Positions 48,724 through 56,510 of a stretch of 64,000 nt of DNA are shown here, one piece after another. The notes below the pieces were generated by a model that did no database searches, was not told where the DNA came from, and saw only the letters and a list, made by a program, of their open reading frames with translations. Origin of the DNA: a virus; IMG/VR virus record IMGVR_UViG_3300047444_000577, positions 1-64,000 of that record, one strand, 5' to 3'. A program made the translations under genes and the position numbers. Position 1 is the stretch's first letter; every line of letters begins with the position of its first letter.

Positions 48724-49566
48724 TTAGAAACTAACGTCTTGCGTTCCCGTACTGGTAGCCAGGGCGAACTCGAACCCTTCGTGGGCCAGGGTCATCTGCT
48801 GGACGATGATCGCGTTGGCTCCGGCGTCGAGGTCGGACCAGGCTATTGCGGTCGGCCACGCGTTCCAGACGCGGAACGAGGCCTTGACCGGCGGGTTCGG
48901 AACGGTGACCGGGAAATCCAGGACGTTGATGGTGACCATCTGCCGGAACTCCGCACCGGGCTTGCCAGTTCCCGTTCCCTGGATGACGGTGAACAACTGC
49001 CGCATCCAGTCCATCATCTGCGTGTCGCCGATCGCCATGCCCTTGGACAGGGTGATCGGAGCGAAGTCGGACTGACCCATTCTGTTACCCCTCCGATTCC
49101 TCGGAGTGGGCCGATCATTTCTGTCGGCCTCTTACGCTCTCGCGCAAGATCGGAACTATATCTTGATCCCGGAGGGATCTCCCGTACATAGTCTCTGAAC
49201 CTTCCCCATTTGACAGGGGCTCGGCTGCTGATTTTCCCTACCCTGATCTTTTCGAACCATCACGCCTAGGCTTTCGCCTTACGTTGTGGTGACCAGGTCT
49301 AACAGGACGTTCCAGCAATTCTCGGGATTATCCTGCGCAACTTACGCTGCGAGGGCCCAATCGCTCATAGGCATCTTCTGCGTGGTCGTATTCATACCGC
49401 CTTCGCGGTATGGAATGACCTCGGTCGTGACGTTGAGGCCGGACACGGACATGAAGCCCATGCGGGCGAAGCCCTTGATGTCCGGGTGCTGGATCTGCAC
49501 CTGGAACTTGAAGTTGCGGAGGGGGTCCGTGGCGATGTGCCCCACGGACGGCGTGACCTTGGCCAT
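48724..49566 (-). CDS. Tail tube protein, interrupted by a group I intron
   Basis: Exon 1 is 49566 to 49369 (66 codons, MAKVTPSVGHIATDPLRNFK... to QKMP), exon 2 is 49077 to 48724 (117 codons and TAA, from GQSDFAPITLSKGMA). Joined, they give 183 residues with QKMPGQSDFAPITLSKG, the conserved segment of T4 gp19-like tube proteins (p-G-xxx-FxPIxLxkG). Without splicing, exon 1 reads into the intron and stops after nine residues. It lies downstream of the sheath gene by 12 bases, the usual sheath-tube order. The tube forms the inner conduit for DNA. Confidence 0.9.
49078..49368 (-). ncRNA. Group I intron A in the tail tube gene
   Basis: 291 bases with no ORF of note. On the minus strand it has P (AATTGCTGG), R (TTCAGAGACTATGTACGGG), S (AAGATATAGTTCC), ends in G, and follows a U in exon 1 (CCT). 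P1 pairs exon GCCU with intron GGGC, giving the U-G wobble at the splice site. The same core, with compensatory changes, recurs in introns B and C in the capsid gene. Splicing is inferred from the exact in-frame rejoining of a conserved protein. Confidence 0.9.
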
Positions 49567-49578
49567 GGTTTCTTCTCC

Positions 49579-51117
49579 TTACGAGGTGGACGTGGCGGTG
49601 CTGGACGCGCCGCTGTACTGGCCGACCTCGATGACGATGTACTCGGCGGGGTTGAGCAGGGCGACGCCGACCTGGACGTTGACCTGGCCGTTCTGCACGG
49701 AGGTCGGCGTGTTGTTGGTCGCGTCGCAGATCACGAAGAAGGCCTGGCTCGGGGTCGACCCGGACAGCACGCCTATCTGCAGGAGCGTCATCAGGTACTG
49801 GGTGACGACTGCCGAGACCTGGGACCAGAGGATCTCGTCGTTGGGCTCGAACACCGCGAAAGCCGTGGTGTCGACCAGCCCCTTCTCGATCATCATCAGA
49901 GAGCGCCGGATGGACACGTAGCGGTCCGGCATGCCAGCCGACAGGGTCCGTGCGCCGTAGATGACGAACCCCACCCCCGGGAGGCTCTTGATGACGTTGA
50001 CGCCCGCCACGTTCAGGGAGTCCTGGTCGGTGGAGGAGAACCGGAACTGCAGGTCGAGAACACCCCGCAAGGCCGTGTCGGGACCGGCCGGAGGCTTCTG
50101 CACACCACGCGAGGCGTCGGTGCGCGCGTACTGGCCCAGCACCGCTCCGCCTGGGGGCAGCAGCCTGGCGCTGCCGTTGGCCAGCGTGGCGGGGTCGTTG
50201 ACGATCAGCCACGGCCCGTAGATGGCCACGTGCGAGGAAGACGTCAGTGAACCCGCGCCGGTCGCCTGACCTAGCAGGGTGACAGTGTAGGAGGCCTCGG
50301 TGTCCGACGAGGAAGCCTTCGCCCCGTCCACGACCACGAACACGTTGCCCTGGGCCTCAGCCCAGGCGATGACAGCGTTCAGGTTGGTCGAGTCGGTGAC
50401 GCCGGGGAGGTTGAGAACCAGGTTGTCCGTCAGCACACTCAGGCGCTCGGTCGCGGCAACCAGGTCCACCGAAGCGGTTCCCTCGGTGCCACCGATCAGC
50501 GGCGTACCGGTCTGCACGGCCGGGGCGTGGGTGGCGTCCCACGCTGTGGTCAGGAGCGACTGGATCTGGATGTACGCCGAGCCCGTCACCGGACTGTTGA
50601 TCAGCGCGGTCGCGTTGCGGGAGTCGGCCGGGTCCAGGGAGACGTCGGTGAAGCGCTCCTTTGCGAACGCGCTGGAGGTACCGCCGACGTAGACGACCAG
50701 GTCGAAGCGACCGGCCCCCGCAGCACTGGCGACGACGTCGAGGAAGATCTCGTTGCCCCACGTCCCCGGGGAGATCGCGGAGACCTTGAGGGTGCCCTCT
50801 GGGGTGGTCTCGGTGTCCATCAGGGTGACGGTGGCCGTGGCTGCGTCCGAGGCAGCCGCGCGCACCACGTAGCAGCCGCTGCCACCATTGTTGAAGTACT
50901 GGTAGACCGCGAACGGCAACAGGTCAGACGTGTCTCCGAAGCCGCCGTAGATGGACACGTACTGGGAGAAGGAGGACACCAGGGTCGGTGCCAGTGGCCC
51001 GCCCTGCTTGCAGGTGCCGACGAACGCGGCGCTGGACGCACCGGGAGTCGTCGCGGCCTGCGCGAGAGGGGTCAGCGTCTCGTTCAGGTAGACGCCTGGC
51101 CGCTTGTAAACGGTCAT
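49579..51117 (-). CDS. Tail sheath protein
   Basis: 512 residues. VYKRPGVYLNETLTPLAQ at the start, SFSQYVSIYGGFGDT, AVYQYFNNGGSGCYVVRAA, NVIKSLPGVGFVIYGARTL and RRSLMMIEKGLVDTTAFAVFEPN near the end are hallmarks of contractile tail sheath proteins (gpFI/gp18-like). It makes the contractile outer tail and defines the phage as a myovirus. Followed directly by the tube gene. Confidence 0.95.
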   Translation of the reverse strand: MTVYKRPGVYLNETLTPLAQAATTPGASSAAFVGTCKQGGPLAPTLVSSFSQYVSIYGGFGDTSDLLPFAVYQYFNNGGSGCYVVRAAASDAATATVTLMDTETTPEGTLKVSAISPGTWGNEIFLDVVASAAGAGRFDLVVYVGGTSSAFAKERFTDVSLDPADSRNATALINSPVTGSAYIQIQSLLTTAWDATHAPAVQTGTPLIGGTEGTASVDLVAATERLSVLTDNLVLNLPGVTDSTNLNAVIAWAEAQGNVFVVVDGAKASSSDTEASYTVTLLGQATGAGSLTSSSHVAIYGPWLIVNDPATLANGSARLLPPGGAVLGQYARTDASRGVQKPPAGPDTALRGVLDLQFRFSSTDQDSLNVAGVNVIKSLPGVGFVIYGARTLSAGMPDRYVSIRRSLMMIEKGLVDTTAFAVFEPNDEILWSQVSAVVTQYLMTLLQIGVLSGSTPSQAFFVICDATNNTPTSVQNGQVNVQVGVALLNPAEYIVIEVGQYSGASSTATSTS

Positions 51118-51151
51118 GGATGCTCTTTCCTACTGTGAGAAATTCCTGGGG

Positions 51152-51808
51152 TTACGAATTCGATTCCAGGTAGGCAGTACCAGATACGTTGTCCGTGTAG
51201 TACTCGTGGGTCAGATGGACGGTCTGGACCGCCCCATAGGCGACAGCCGTTTCGGGGAGCATTTCGCTGGCCACGGAGATCAGGTATTCCCGACGGAACA
51301 ACCGCTTGCCGTCGCTGTCCCGGGTACTAACCACCTCGGGGCCGCCGAGAAGGTCGAGCGTGCGGACCGTCCCGTCCTCCGGAATTTCCAGGAAACCGAA
51401 TCGCGCAGGAATGTAGATTCGCTGCGCGAGCGTGGCTGCCAGGGAAATGTCGTGCCAGGATTCGCGGGTGTACACGAGGATCCGATAGCGGAGGTTGTAC
51501 GGGACGGGGTAGTCCATCTGGTACGGCGACTTCGTCACGTCCCACCCGCTGGCGGCGGGATCCCACCAGGTCGTAGCCCCCTCGGGGGCGTACGGGAGGT
51601 ACGTCTGGCCACGGTGCTCGCGGTCGTCGGCCTTCTCGATCCCAGCGTGCTCGATGACGATCAGCGGAAATGTCTGCTGAGCCAATTCCGATTCGGGCAC
51701 GCGATAGCGCACCGCGACGGGACGTCCCTCGGGTGCGTTTGCGTCGGTGACTGTGAGACCGGTGAGTTTCACCTTGACGGCGCGGTCCTCATTGATGAGC
51801 CACGGCAT
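51152..51808 (-). CDS. Neck or tail-terminator candidate
   Basis: 218 residues, beta-rich with YRILVYTRESWHDISLAATL and QTFPLIVIEHAG. Upstream of the sheath gene is the place for tail completion, neck or tail-terminator proteins in contractile phages. The 35-base gap to the sheath ATG contains AGGAAAG. No family recognised. Confidence 0.55.
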   Translation of the reverse strand: MPWLINEDRAVKVKLTGLTVTDANAPEGRPVAVRYRVPESELAQQTFPLIVIEHAGIEKADDREHRGQTYLPYAPEGATTWWDPAASGWDVTKSPYQMDYPVPYNLRYRILVYTRESWHDISLAATLAQRIYIPARFGFLEIPEDGTVRTLDLLGGPEVVSTRDSDGKRLFRREYLISVASEMLPETAVAYGAVQTVHLTHEYYTDNVSGTAYLESNS

Positions 51809-51900
51809 ACTTGTCGGCCTCGCTCGGGAAACTGATCGGCTGGTTTGTCCAGCTCAATTAGGATCTCAAGAAGGCCGACCAAGTTTGTAAGCCGCTTGTG

Positions 51901-53841
51901 CTAGACGGGGTACCAGACACCGCCGATGGACGACAGCGTCACATGCTGCCCGGGGGTATTCAGCACATACGTGCCCACCGTTCCCCCGATGGTTTCGCCG
52001 GACGCCGCATTGAGGGTGACCGTATTGGCGGTCGCGTCCTTCTTGACCACCCGGTATTCCATCGGAGCCGACACGGCCGTAGGAACACTGACAGTCAGGT
52101 TCCCTCCGGAGGCGTCCACCCCCAGCGTCCGGTCGATCGCGTTGAGCGTGGCAGCGGCGTTGGTGGTGCGGGTGCTGTTGGGCAGCTTCCCGTTGGTCTG
52201 CAGCATCCCGCAGGCCGGGTAGGTCAGGTTGAACAGACTCGGATCGAACATACCGAACCAAGTGACATGCCCCAGTGCGGCAGCCATCGTCCCGGCGGAG
52301 TCGGCGTCGATCGTGGGGTTGGCTGACTCCGTGTCCAGGACGCCGACGGTGAGGAAGGGGCCATAACCCTCGGATCCCTGTCCGCGCAGGTAGATCTGAC
52401 GAGAACACGCCTCAATGCTGGCGTGGTTGACGACGATGCCGTGGGTGGCCCCCACACTCCCCCAGTAGGTGCCCTCCGCCACCAGCCCCGCCCAGTGGTA
52501 CAGCAGCCTGATGGAGGTGACGTACGTGTGCTCGGTGGCCCACAGTCCATAGGTGAAGCCACTGATCGTGACGTCGTCGACCATGCAGCGGTCGTTGTTG
52601 CCCGAAGCGGGCATCAGCACACCCGCGCACAGCCCCGTGCCCAGCAGGCTGGAGTTGGCGAAGTCGTTACCTGCCACCGTGCCGGTGGTGCCGATACCGA
52701 CACGCCGCAGGCCCAGGTTGGCGATACCCCGGCCGTCGATGCCGGAAGGGTGCAGACCATACGTGGTGTGCGGGACCAGGATCGTGATGTCCTCGAAGTC
52801 CACCGCGAGGTTGGAGAACACGCCAGGTGCCTGCCCGTACCCGTTCGTCGGGGTGGGACCACCGATCACGGATATGTATCCGTTGGCGTTGATCGCAGTG
52901 CTCTGCGCACCGGGGCCGGAGAACGGGGGGAGGAACGACACCAGGGTGGAGCCGCTGAACTGCGGGACGGTCGCGTTCCAGTGGGGGACGGCGCAGCCAA
53001 TGCCGAAGCCCTTCCAGCGCAGAGCGTTCTTGTCGAGCGTGTCCAGGTTGTTCGGCAGCGTGATCTGCGCGTTGCCCTTGGTGGTGCCTCCCGTCACCGG
53101 CTGGCCGTCGATGCCGTAGAACTGGCCTCCTGTGGGGGGCGGTACCAGGATCGTGGCAGTCTTGGAGTTGGCCACGGCCCAGGCGTAAGCGGCGTCAGCG
53201 CAATTCTGGAAGGCCGCGCGGTCGCCCGTTGCGATCAGCACCCGAGCACCGGTCACGGTCACCGCCGCGCTGAGGGAAAGCGTGACGGATGAGGGACTGA
53301 TGTACTGGGTGATCTGCGCGACGTGGGAGACGACACCCACCCCGGCAGCACCGTGGACGATGACCCACTGGTTGACCGACTGCGGCGTGAAGGGGGCGCT
53401 ACTGGGGAGGTTGAGTACGTTGGTCAGAGAGTTGATGCCCGCGTCCATGTAGATGCGGCCATCACCCTTGGCCCCGTAGTCCAGGACGCTGAACTCCCAG
53501 GGCCGGATCTTGGAGTACCTGGTCGCCGCGTCCGCCTTGGCCGCAGCGATGTCGGCCAGTTCCTGGGTGCCATCGACCTTGCTGCTAGCCAAGCCTGAGA
53601 CAGTGGTGTGAAGCCCCGCCAGGTCAGCAGCCGTGGTGTTGTGACTGCTCTGCAGAGCAGCGACGTCAGCGGCTTCCTGCGTTGTGTCTATCTTGCTGGT
53701 GGCCAGGCCGGTCACCGTCGTATGAAGCCCGGCGAGGTCGGCGGCCGTGGCGATCTCGTTGTTGTCCAGGGTGGTCAGGTCGGCGTTCAGCGCGACGTCC
53801 CAGCCGGTGGAGCCCTTCGCGGGCAGCGACACATTGCTCAT
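51901..53841 (-). CDS. Tailspike with pectate-lyase-like beta-helix
   Basis: 646 residues from ATG 53839-53841. After ~75 residues comes FSVLDYGAKGDG, the entry of pectate-lyase/tailspike beta-helices, then parallel-helix rungs (ILVPHTTYGLHPSG, GIANLGLRRVGI) to ~570 and a distal jelly-roll-like end. N-terminal residues 30-95 hold two imperfect ~36-residue repeats (AADLAGLHTTVTGLATSK and AADLAGLHTTVSGLASSK). A depolymerase or receptor-binding role is likely; catalytic residues cannot be set. Dispersed word in the first repeat only. Confidence 0.75.
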   Translation of the reverse strand: MSNVSLPAKGSTGWDVALNADLTTLDNNEIATAADLAGLHTTVTGLATSKIDTTQEAADVAALQSSHNTTAADLAGLHTTVSGLASSKVDGTQELADIAAAKADAATRYSKIRPWEFSVLDYGAKGDGRIYMDAGINSLTNVLNLPSSAPFTPQSVNQWVIVHGAAGVGVVSHVAQITQYISPSSVTLSLSAAVTVTGARVLIATGDRAAFQNCADAAYAWAVANSKTATILVPPPTGGQFYGIDGQPVTGGTTKGNAQITLPNNLDTLDKNALRWKGFGIGCAVPHWNATVPQFSGSTLVSFLPPFSGPGAQSTAINANGYISVIGGPTPTNGYGQAPGVFSNLAVDFEDITILVPHTTYGLHPSGIDGRGIANLGLRRVGIGTTGTVAGNDFANSSLLGTGLCAGVLMPASGNNDRCMVDDVTISGFTYGLWATEHTYVTSIRLLYHWAGLVAEGTYWGSVGATHGIVVNHASIEACSRQIYLRGQGSEGYGPFLTVGVLDTESANPTIDADSAGTMAAALGHVTWFGMFDPSLFNLTYPACGMLQTNGKLPNSTRTTNAAATLNAIDRTLGVDASGGNLTVSVPTAVSAPMEYRVVKKDATANTVTLNAASGETIGGTVGTYVLNTPGQHVTLSSIGGVWYPV

Positions 53842-53843
53842 GC

Positions 53844-54413
53844 TCAAACTCCGTAGGGGGTGACGCCGTAGCCGCCGTTGCCGTAACCGCTGGGGGGTAC
53901 CGGCTGCGACCAGTGTGCGAACTGTGTGTCGTTGACCAGCTCGTCCGCCTTCAACTGGACGCACTCCAGGCCGACGATGATGTCCCGGTTCTTGATCTGT
54001 CCGAGGATGGCGGCCGACTCCACCCGGAAGACCTTGGTGTCGTAGACGATGCGGTCCGTCAGGTACCTCTGGTTGTCGATGTCCAGGTCGGTGAACCCCA
54101 TCCGGCGAAGAGCGTCGAAACTGCACGTGACGTGCAGGTTGTTCACCGTGTACAGGCCCTGTGTCGTGTCGTCCGCCGGACTCTGACTGTGGGCCACGTG
54201 CAGGGCCGGAACGCGGAACGGTCCGTGGAAGACCTTCCCGGCCCCAGTGCCTTCGTCGTACAGGTCATCGCCCAGCGCGTCGGCGTAGGCGAAGCGGTAG
54301 TAGTCGATGCGCTCTCCGACCTCGGTCTGACGACCGCGAAGCGCACCCATGATGTGGGTGGTCTCGAAGTCGACGTTGAACCGGCCGTGCGTCTTCCAAT
54401 CCATGCGGCCCAC
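53844..54413 (-). CDS. Head-tail or neck protein (unknown family)
   Basis: 189 residues, beta-rich, with a Gly/Tyr-rich C-terminus (SGYGNGGYGVTPYGV). An ATG three codons in (MDWKTHG) is an alternative start. It lies between a connector-like gene and the tailspike and shares three bases with the spike start. No family recognised; a completion protein is plausible. Confidence 0.55.
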   Translation of the reverse strand: MGRMDWKTHGRFNVDFETTHIMGALRGRQTEVGERIDYYRFAYADALGDDLYDEGTGAGKVFHGPFRVPALHVAHSQSPADDTTQGLYTVNNLHVTCSFDALRRMGFTDLDIDNQRYLTDRIVYDTKVFRVESAAILGQIKNRDIIVGLECVQLKADELVNDTQFAHWSQPVPPSGYGNGGYGVTPYGV

Positions 54414-54418
54414 TCAGA

Positions 54419-55237
54419 TCACCAGTACCCGTTGATGGTCTGGGTGGGGATCCCGGACTCGTCGTCGTTCTGGTGGCCTGGGCCGATTGGAGGCAGGATC
54501 CGCTGGGGCAGCGAGTAGTCGTCGAACTCGCGCTCTCGGTACAGCGGCACCAGACGGTTGGTGGTGCGTGAGACCCGGCGCAGGTTCGTGACCTCGATCG
54601 TGAATAGGCCCACGCCCAGCTTCTGGCAGAGCATGGCGTAGCGGTCCGTCGTCGCAGCGATCTGAGTCTGCAACTGCGCGAACCGCTGACCCCGGTCGAC
54701 GGTCGTACCGTCCGAGGTCTGCACGTTGATGTCGGTGGCCGCGTCCGTCGACAGCGTCCACATCGCCTCGATCGAGGCGAGCAGCGCGACGAGCAGCTCT
54801 TCCTCCGCAGGGAGGTTCGCGACCGTCACCTGGCGCTCGTCGTAGCGGATGAATCCGTTGGCGTCCTGGTAGCGCGTCGAGACGGTACGCCCCTTGGTGT
54901 GCTGCGCGAGGGCGTCCGTGACCTTCTGGGTCAACTCCTCGTCCGAGAAGAGTCCATAGGAGTTCCCGGCGACCAGCAGGAGCACATCGACAGGCAGGGG
55001 TACCGTCAGGTCGATGATGCCGTTGAGGTCGTCCAGCGTGTAGTCGGCCGGGGTGGCGAGGGTGGTCTGCGTGGTGCCTGTGAGGGAGACCACGGACAGT
55101 CCGGTGGTGGAGATGTTCTGGGCGCTCAGCTCGTACTGGAGAACATCCCCCGTGCCCCGAAGGGTGTCGCGGAACGGCTGCAGGCGGTCGCCTATCTCCC
55201 CGCGTACGCGCGTGACCAGGTCGGTCATAGTAGCCAT
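54419..55237 (-). CDS. Head-tail connector-like protein
   Basis: 272 residues. Helical N-terminus (LVTRVRGEIGDRLQPF), then ITTLATPADYTLDD-type beta part, a long helical middle (EEELLVALLASIEAMWTL) and a polar C-terminus. The position after head completion genes and the N-terminal pattern of gp6-like connectors support this. Function by context only. Confidence 0.6.
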   Translation of the reverse strand: MATMTDLVTRVRGEIGDRLQPFRDTLRGTGDVLQYELSAQNISTTGLSVVSLTGTTQTTLATPADYTLDDLNGIIDLTVPLPVDVLLLVAGNSYGLFSDEELTQKVTDALAQHTKGRTVSTRYQDANGFIRYDERQVTVANLPAEEELLVALLASIEAMWTLSTDAATDINVQTSDGTTVDRGQRFAQLQTQIAATTDRYAMLCQKLGVGLFTIEVTNLRRVSRTTNRLVPLYREREFDDYSLPQRILPPIGPGHQNDDESGIPTQTINGYW

Positions 55238-55250
55238 TCCGCGACCCCTC

Positions 55251-55670
55251 TCAGGATCCGTTGAGCGTCAGAAGGCCAGCGGCGATCTGGAGGGACTCGG
55301 CGGTGACGGCGAGCATCGGCGAAGCGATAGGCCAGACGTACATCACGTCCACGCCGGTCGTGCCGGTGGCCGCAGAGACCAGTGCGGCGTAGGAGGCCGC
55401 GTCGGTCATGTCCGCCGTGAATGGGCCGTAGAACAGCAGCGCGCTGTTCTGGGTGGTCATCGGGGTGCCGGACGGAGCCGTCCACACCACCTGCTGGCGC
55501 GCGTACCCGGGGGTCGTGATCTCGGCCAGCGTGGAGGCGTCGGTCAGCGGTGAGCCCGGGTCCGCAGTGAGCAGAGCCAGGTAGGTGTTGCGCGTGGTGG
55601 TCCGCGCGATTGCCCGGCCCGTGAGAAGGTCCAGGGCATTGGCCGCCCACACAGCGTTGGTACCGGACAT
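55251..55670 (-). CDS. Virion protein, head decoration or completion candidate
   Basis: 139 residues. NTYLALLTADPGSPLTD, EITTPGYARQQVVWTAPSG and NSALLFYGPFTAD follow a pattern common in phage structural genes near the capsid. No enzymatic motif. Overlaps the next gene start by one base. Confidence 0.6.
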   Translation of the reverse strand: MSGTNAVWAANALDLLTGRAIARTTTRNTYLALLTADPGSPLTDASTLAEITTPGYARQQVVWTAPSGTPMTTQNSALLFYGPFTADMTDAASYAALVSAATGTTGVDVMYVWPIASPMLAVTAESLQIAAGLLTLNGS

Positions 55671-55966
55671 CAGGCGTCCACCTTCTTGAACATCCGCAGG
55701 AAGTCGGACACGTGCAGGGAGAACAGACGCCGGGCGGTACCGGGGGCGTGCGTGCCCTCGTCGGTGATGACGTGGGTGGCGTGCTCATGCGACAGCACGA
55801 CCGAAGCCTCACCCGCGTGTCCGACGCCAGCGGTACCCGCCTCGTGGACGGCCTCGAACTGCACGACCGAGCCGTTGGGGATGTGGCCCATGCCAGAGCC
55901 GAGGCCCTCGGGGCTGTCGAGCACGAAGGAGTCACCGGCCACCGGGGCCGGAACAGGGGTAGTCAT
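55670..55966 (-). CDS. Unknown virion-region protein
   Basis: 98 residues, Gly/Ala/His-rich, with VVLSHEHATHVITDEGTHA and a helical C-terminus (SDFLRMFKKVDA). Two closely spaced His-containing motifs might bind metal. Sits in the capsid gene block; family unknown. Confidence 0.55.
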   Translation of the reverse strand: MTTPVPAPVAGDSFVLDSPEGLGSGMGHIPNGSVVQFEAVHEAGTAGVGHAGEASVVLSHEHATHVITDEGTHAPGTARRLFSLHVSDFLRMFKKVDA

Positions 55967-55986
55967 GAAGGAGGTCTCCTACTGGC

Positions 55987-56367
55987 TCAGTGCCAGATGT
56001 ATCCGAGGTCGTCCAGGTGGTCGTACAGCGGCTTCGGGGCGCGGTAGCGGATGCCCTCCTCGAAGTCGTAGTGCTGGCCGTGGCCGAAGGTCATTTGCTC
56101 GATGGTGGAGTTGACGCGGAACTCGCGCAGCGGCACCTCGACGTCGACCGTGTCGGAGACCTCGATCGCGGATGGGGCCGGAGGCGGGGTCATGTCGCGG
56201 GGAAGGACGTCGTGGACGGTGTCGTCACGCTCAGCCGCAGCCGCCTCGTTCATGAGGGAGATCTCGTTCTCGCGCCGCTTCAGTTCCTCGGCGTTCTCCT
56301 TGGCCAGCATGGCCTTGTTGCGGCCGGTGAGGTCACCAGGGCGAGCGACATTTCGTGCAGTAGGCAT
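55987..56367 (-). CDS. Unknown virion-region protein
   Basis: 126 residues; charged N-terminal helix (KAMLAKENAEELKRRENEIS), then Pro-rich linker and a beta part (REFRVNSTIEQMTFGHGQ). First gene downstream of the capsid gene after its terminator. No family recognised. Confidence 0.55.
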   Translation of the reverse strand: MPTARNVARPGDLTGRNKAMLAKENAEELKRRENEISLMNEAAAAERDDTVHDVLPRDMTPPPAPSAIEVSDTVDVEVPLREFRVNSTIEQMTFGHGQHYDFEEGIRYRAPKPLYDHLDDLGYIWH

Positions 56368-56423
56368 TCAGTTCTCCGGATTCGGAACTCGTAGCAGTGA
56401 ATCAGTACAAGGCTAACGAGAAA

Positions 56424-56453
56424 GGGGAGCCGCACGTTAAAGTGCGGCTCCCC
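56424..56453 (-). terminator. Hairpin terminator after the capsid gene
   Basis: GGGGAGCCGCAC pairs with GTGCGGCTCCCC over 12 bp with a 6-base loop, 57 bases after the capsid stop. The rest of 56368-56510 is noncoding with one GAATCAGTA word at 56399-56408 in the reverse orientation. It may set capsid expression above the downstream genes. Confidence 0.85.
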
Positions 56454-56510
56454 TATCGGGTCTTGATGCTGTCACCAACTCAGCAGGCGGGGCCTTGCGG
56501 CGGCGCTAAC

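Noticed and set aside
48724-49080. A separate gene starting at the ATG at 49080
   Set aside because: That ATG is the last three bases of the intron (ends AATG); no ribosome site precedes it and the product would lack the first 66 residues of the tube protein.
51810-51890. Inverted repeat GTCGGCCT / AGGCCGAC flanking the neck-tailspike gap
   Set aside because: The two arms are about 60 bases apart and one has a bulge; too weak to call a terminator.
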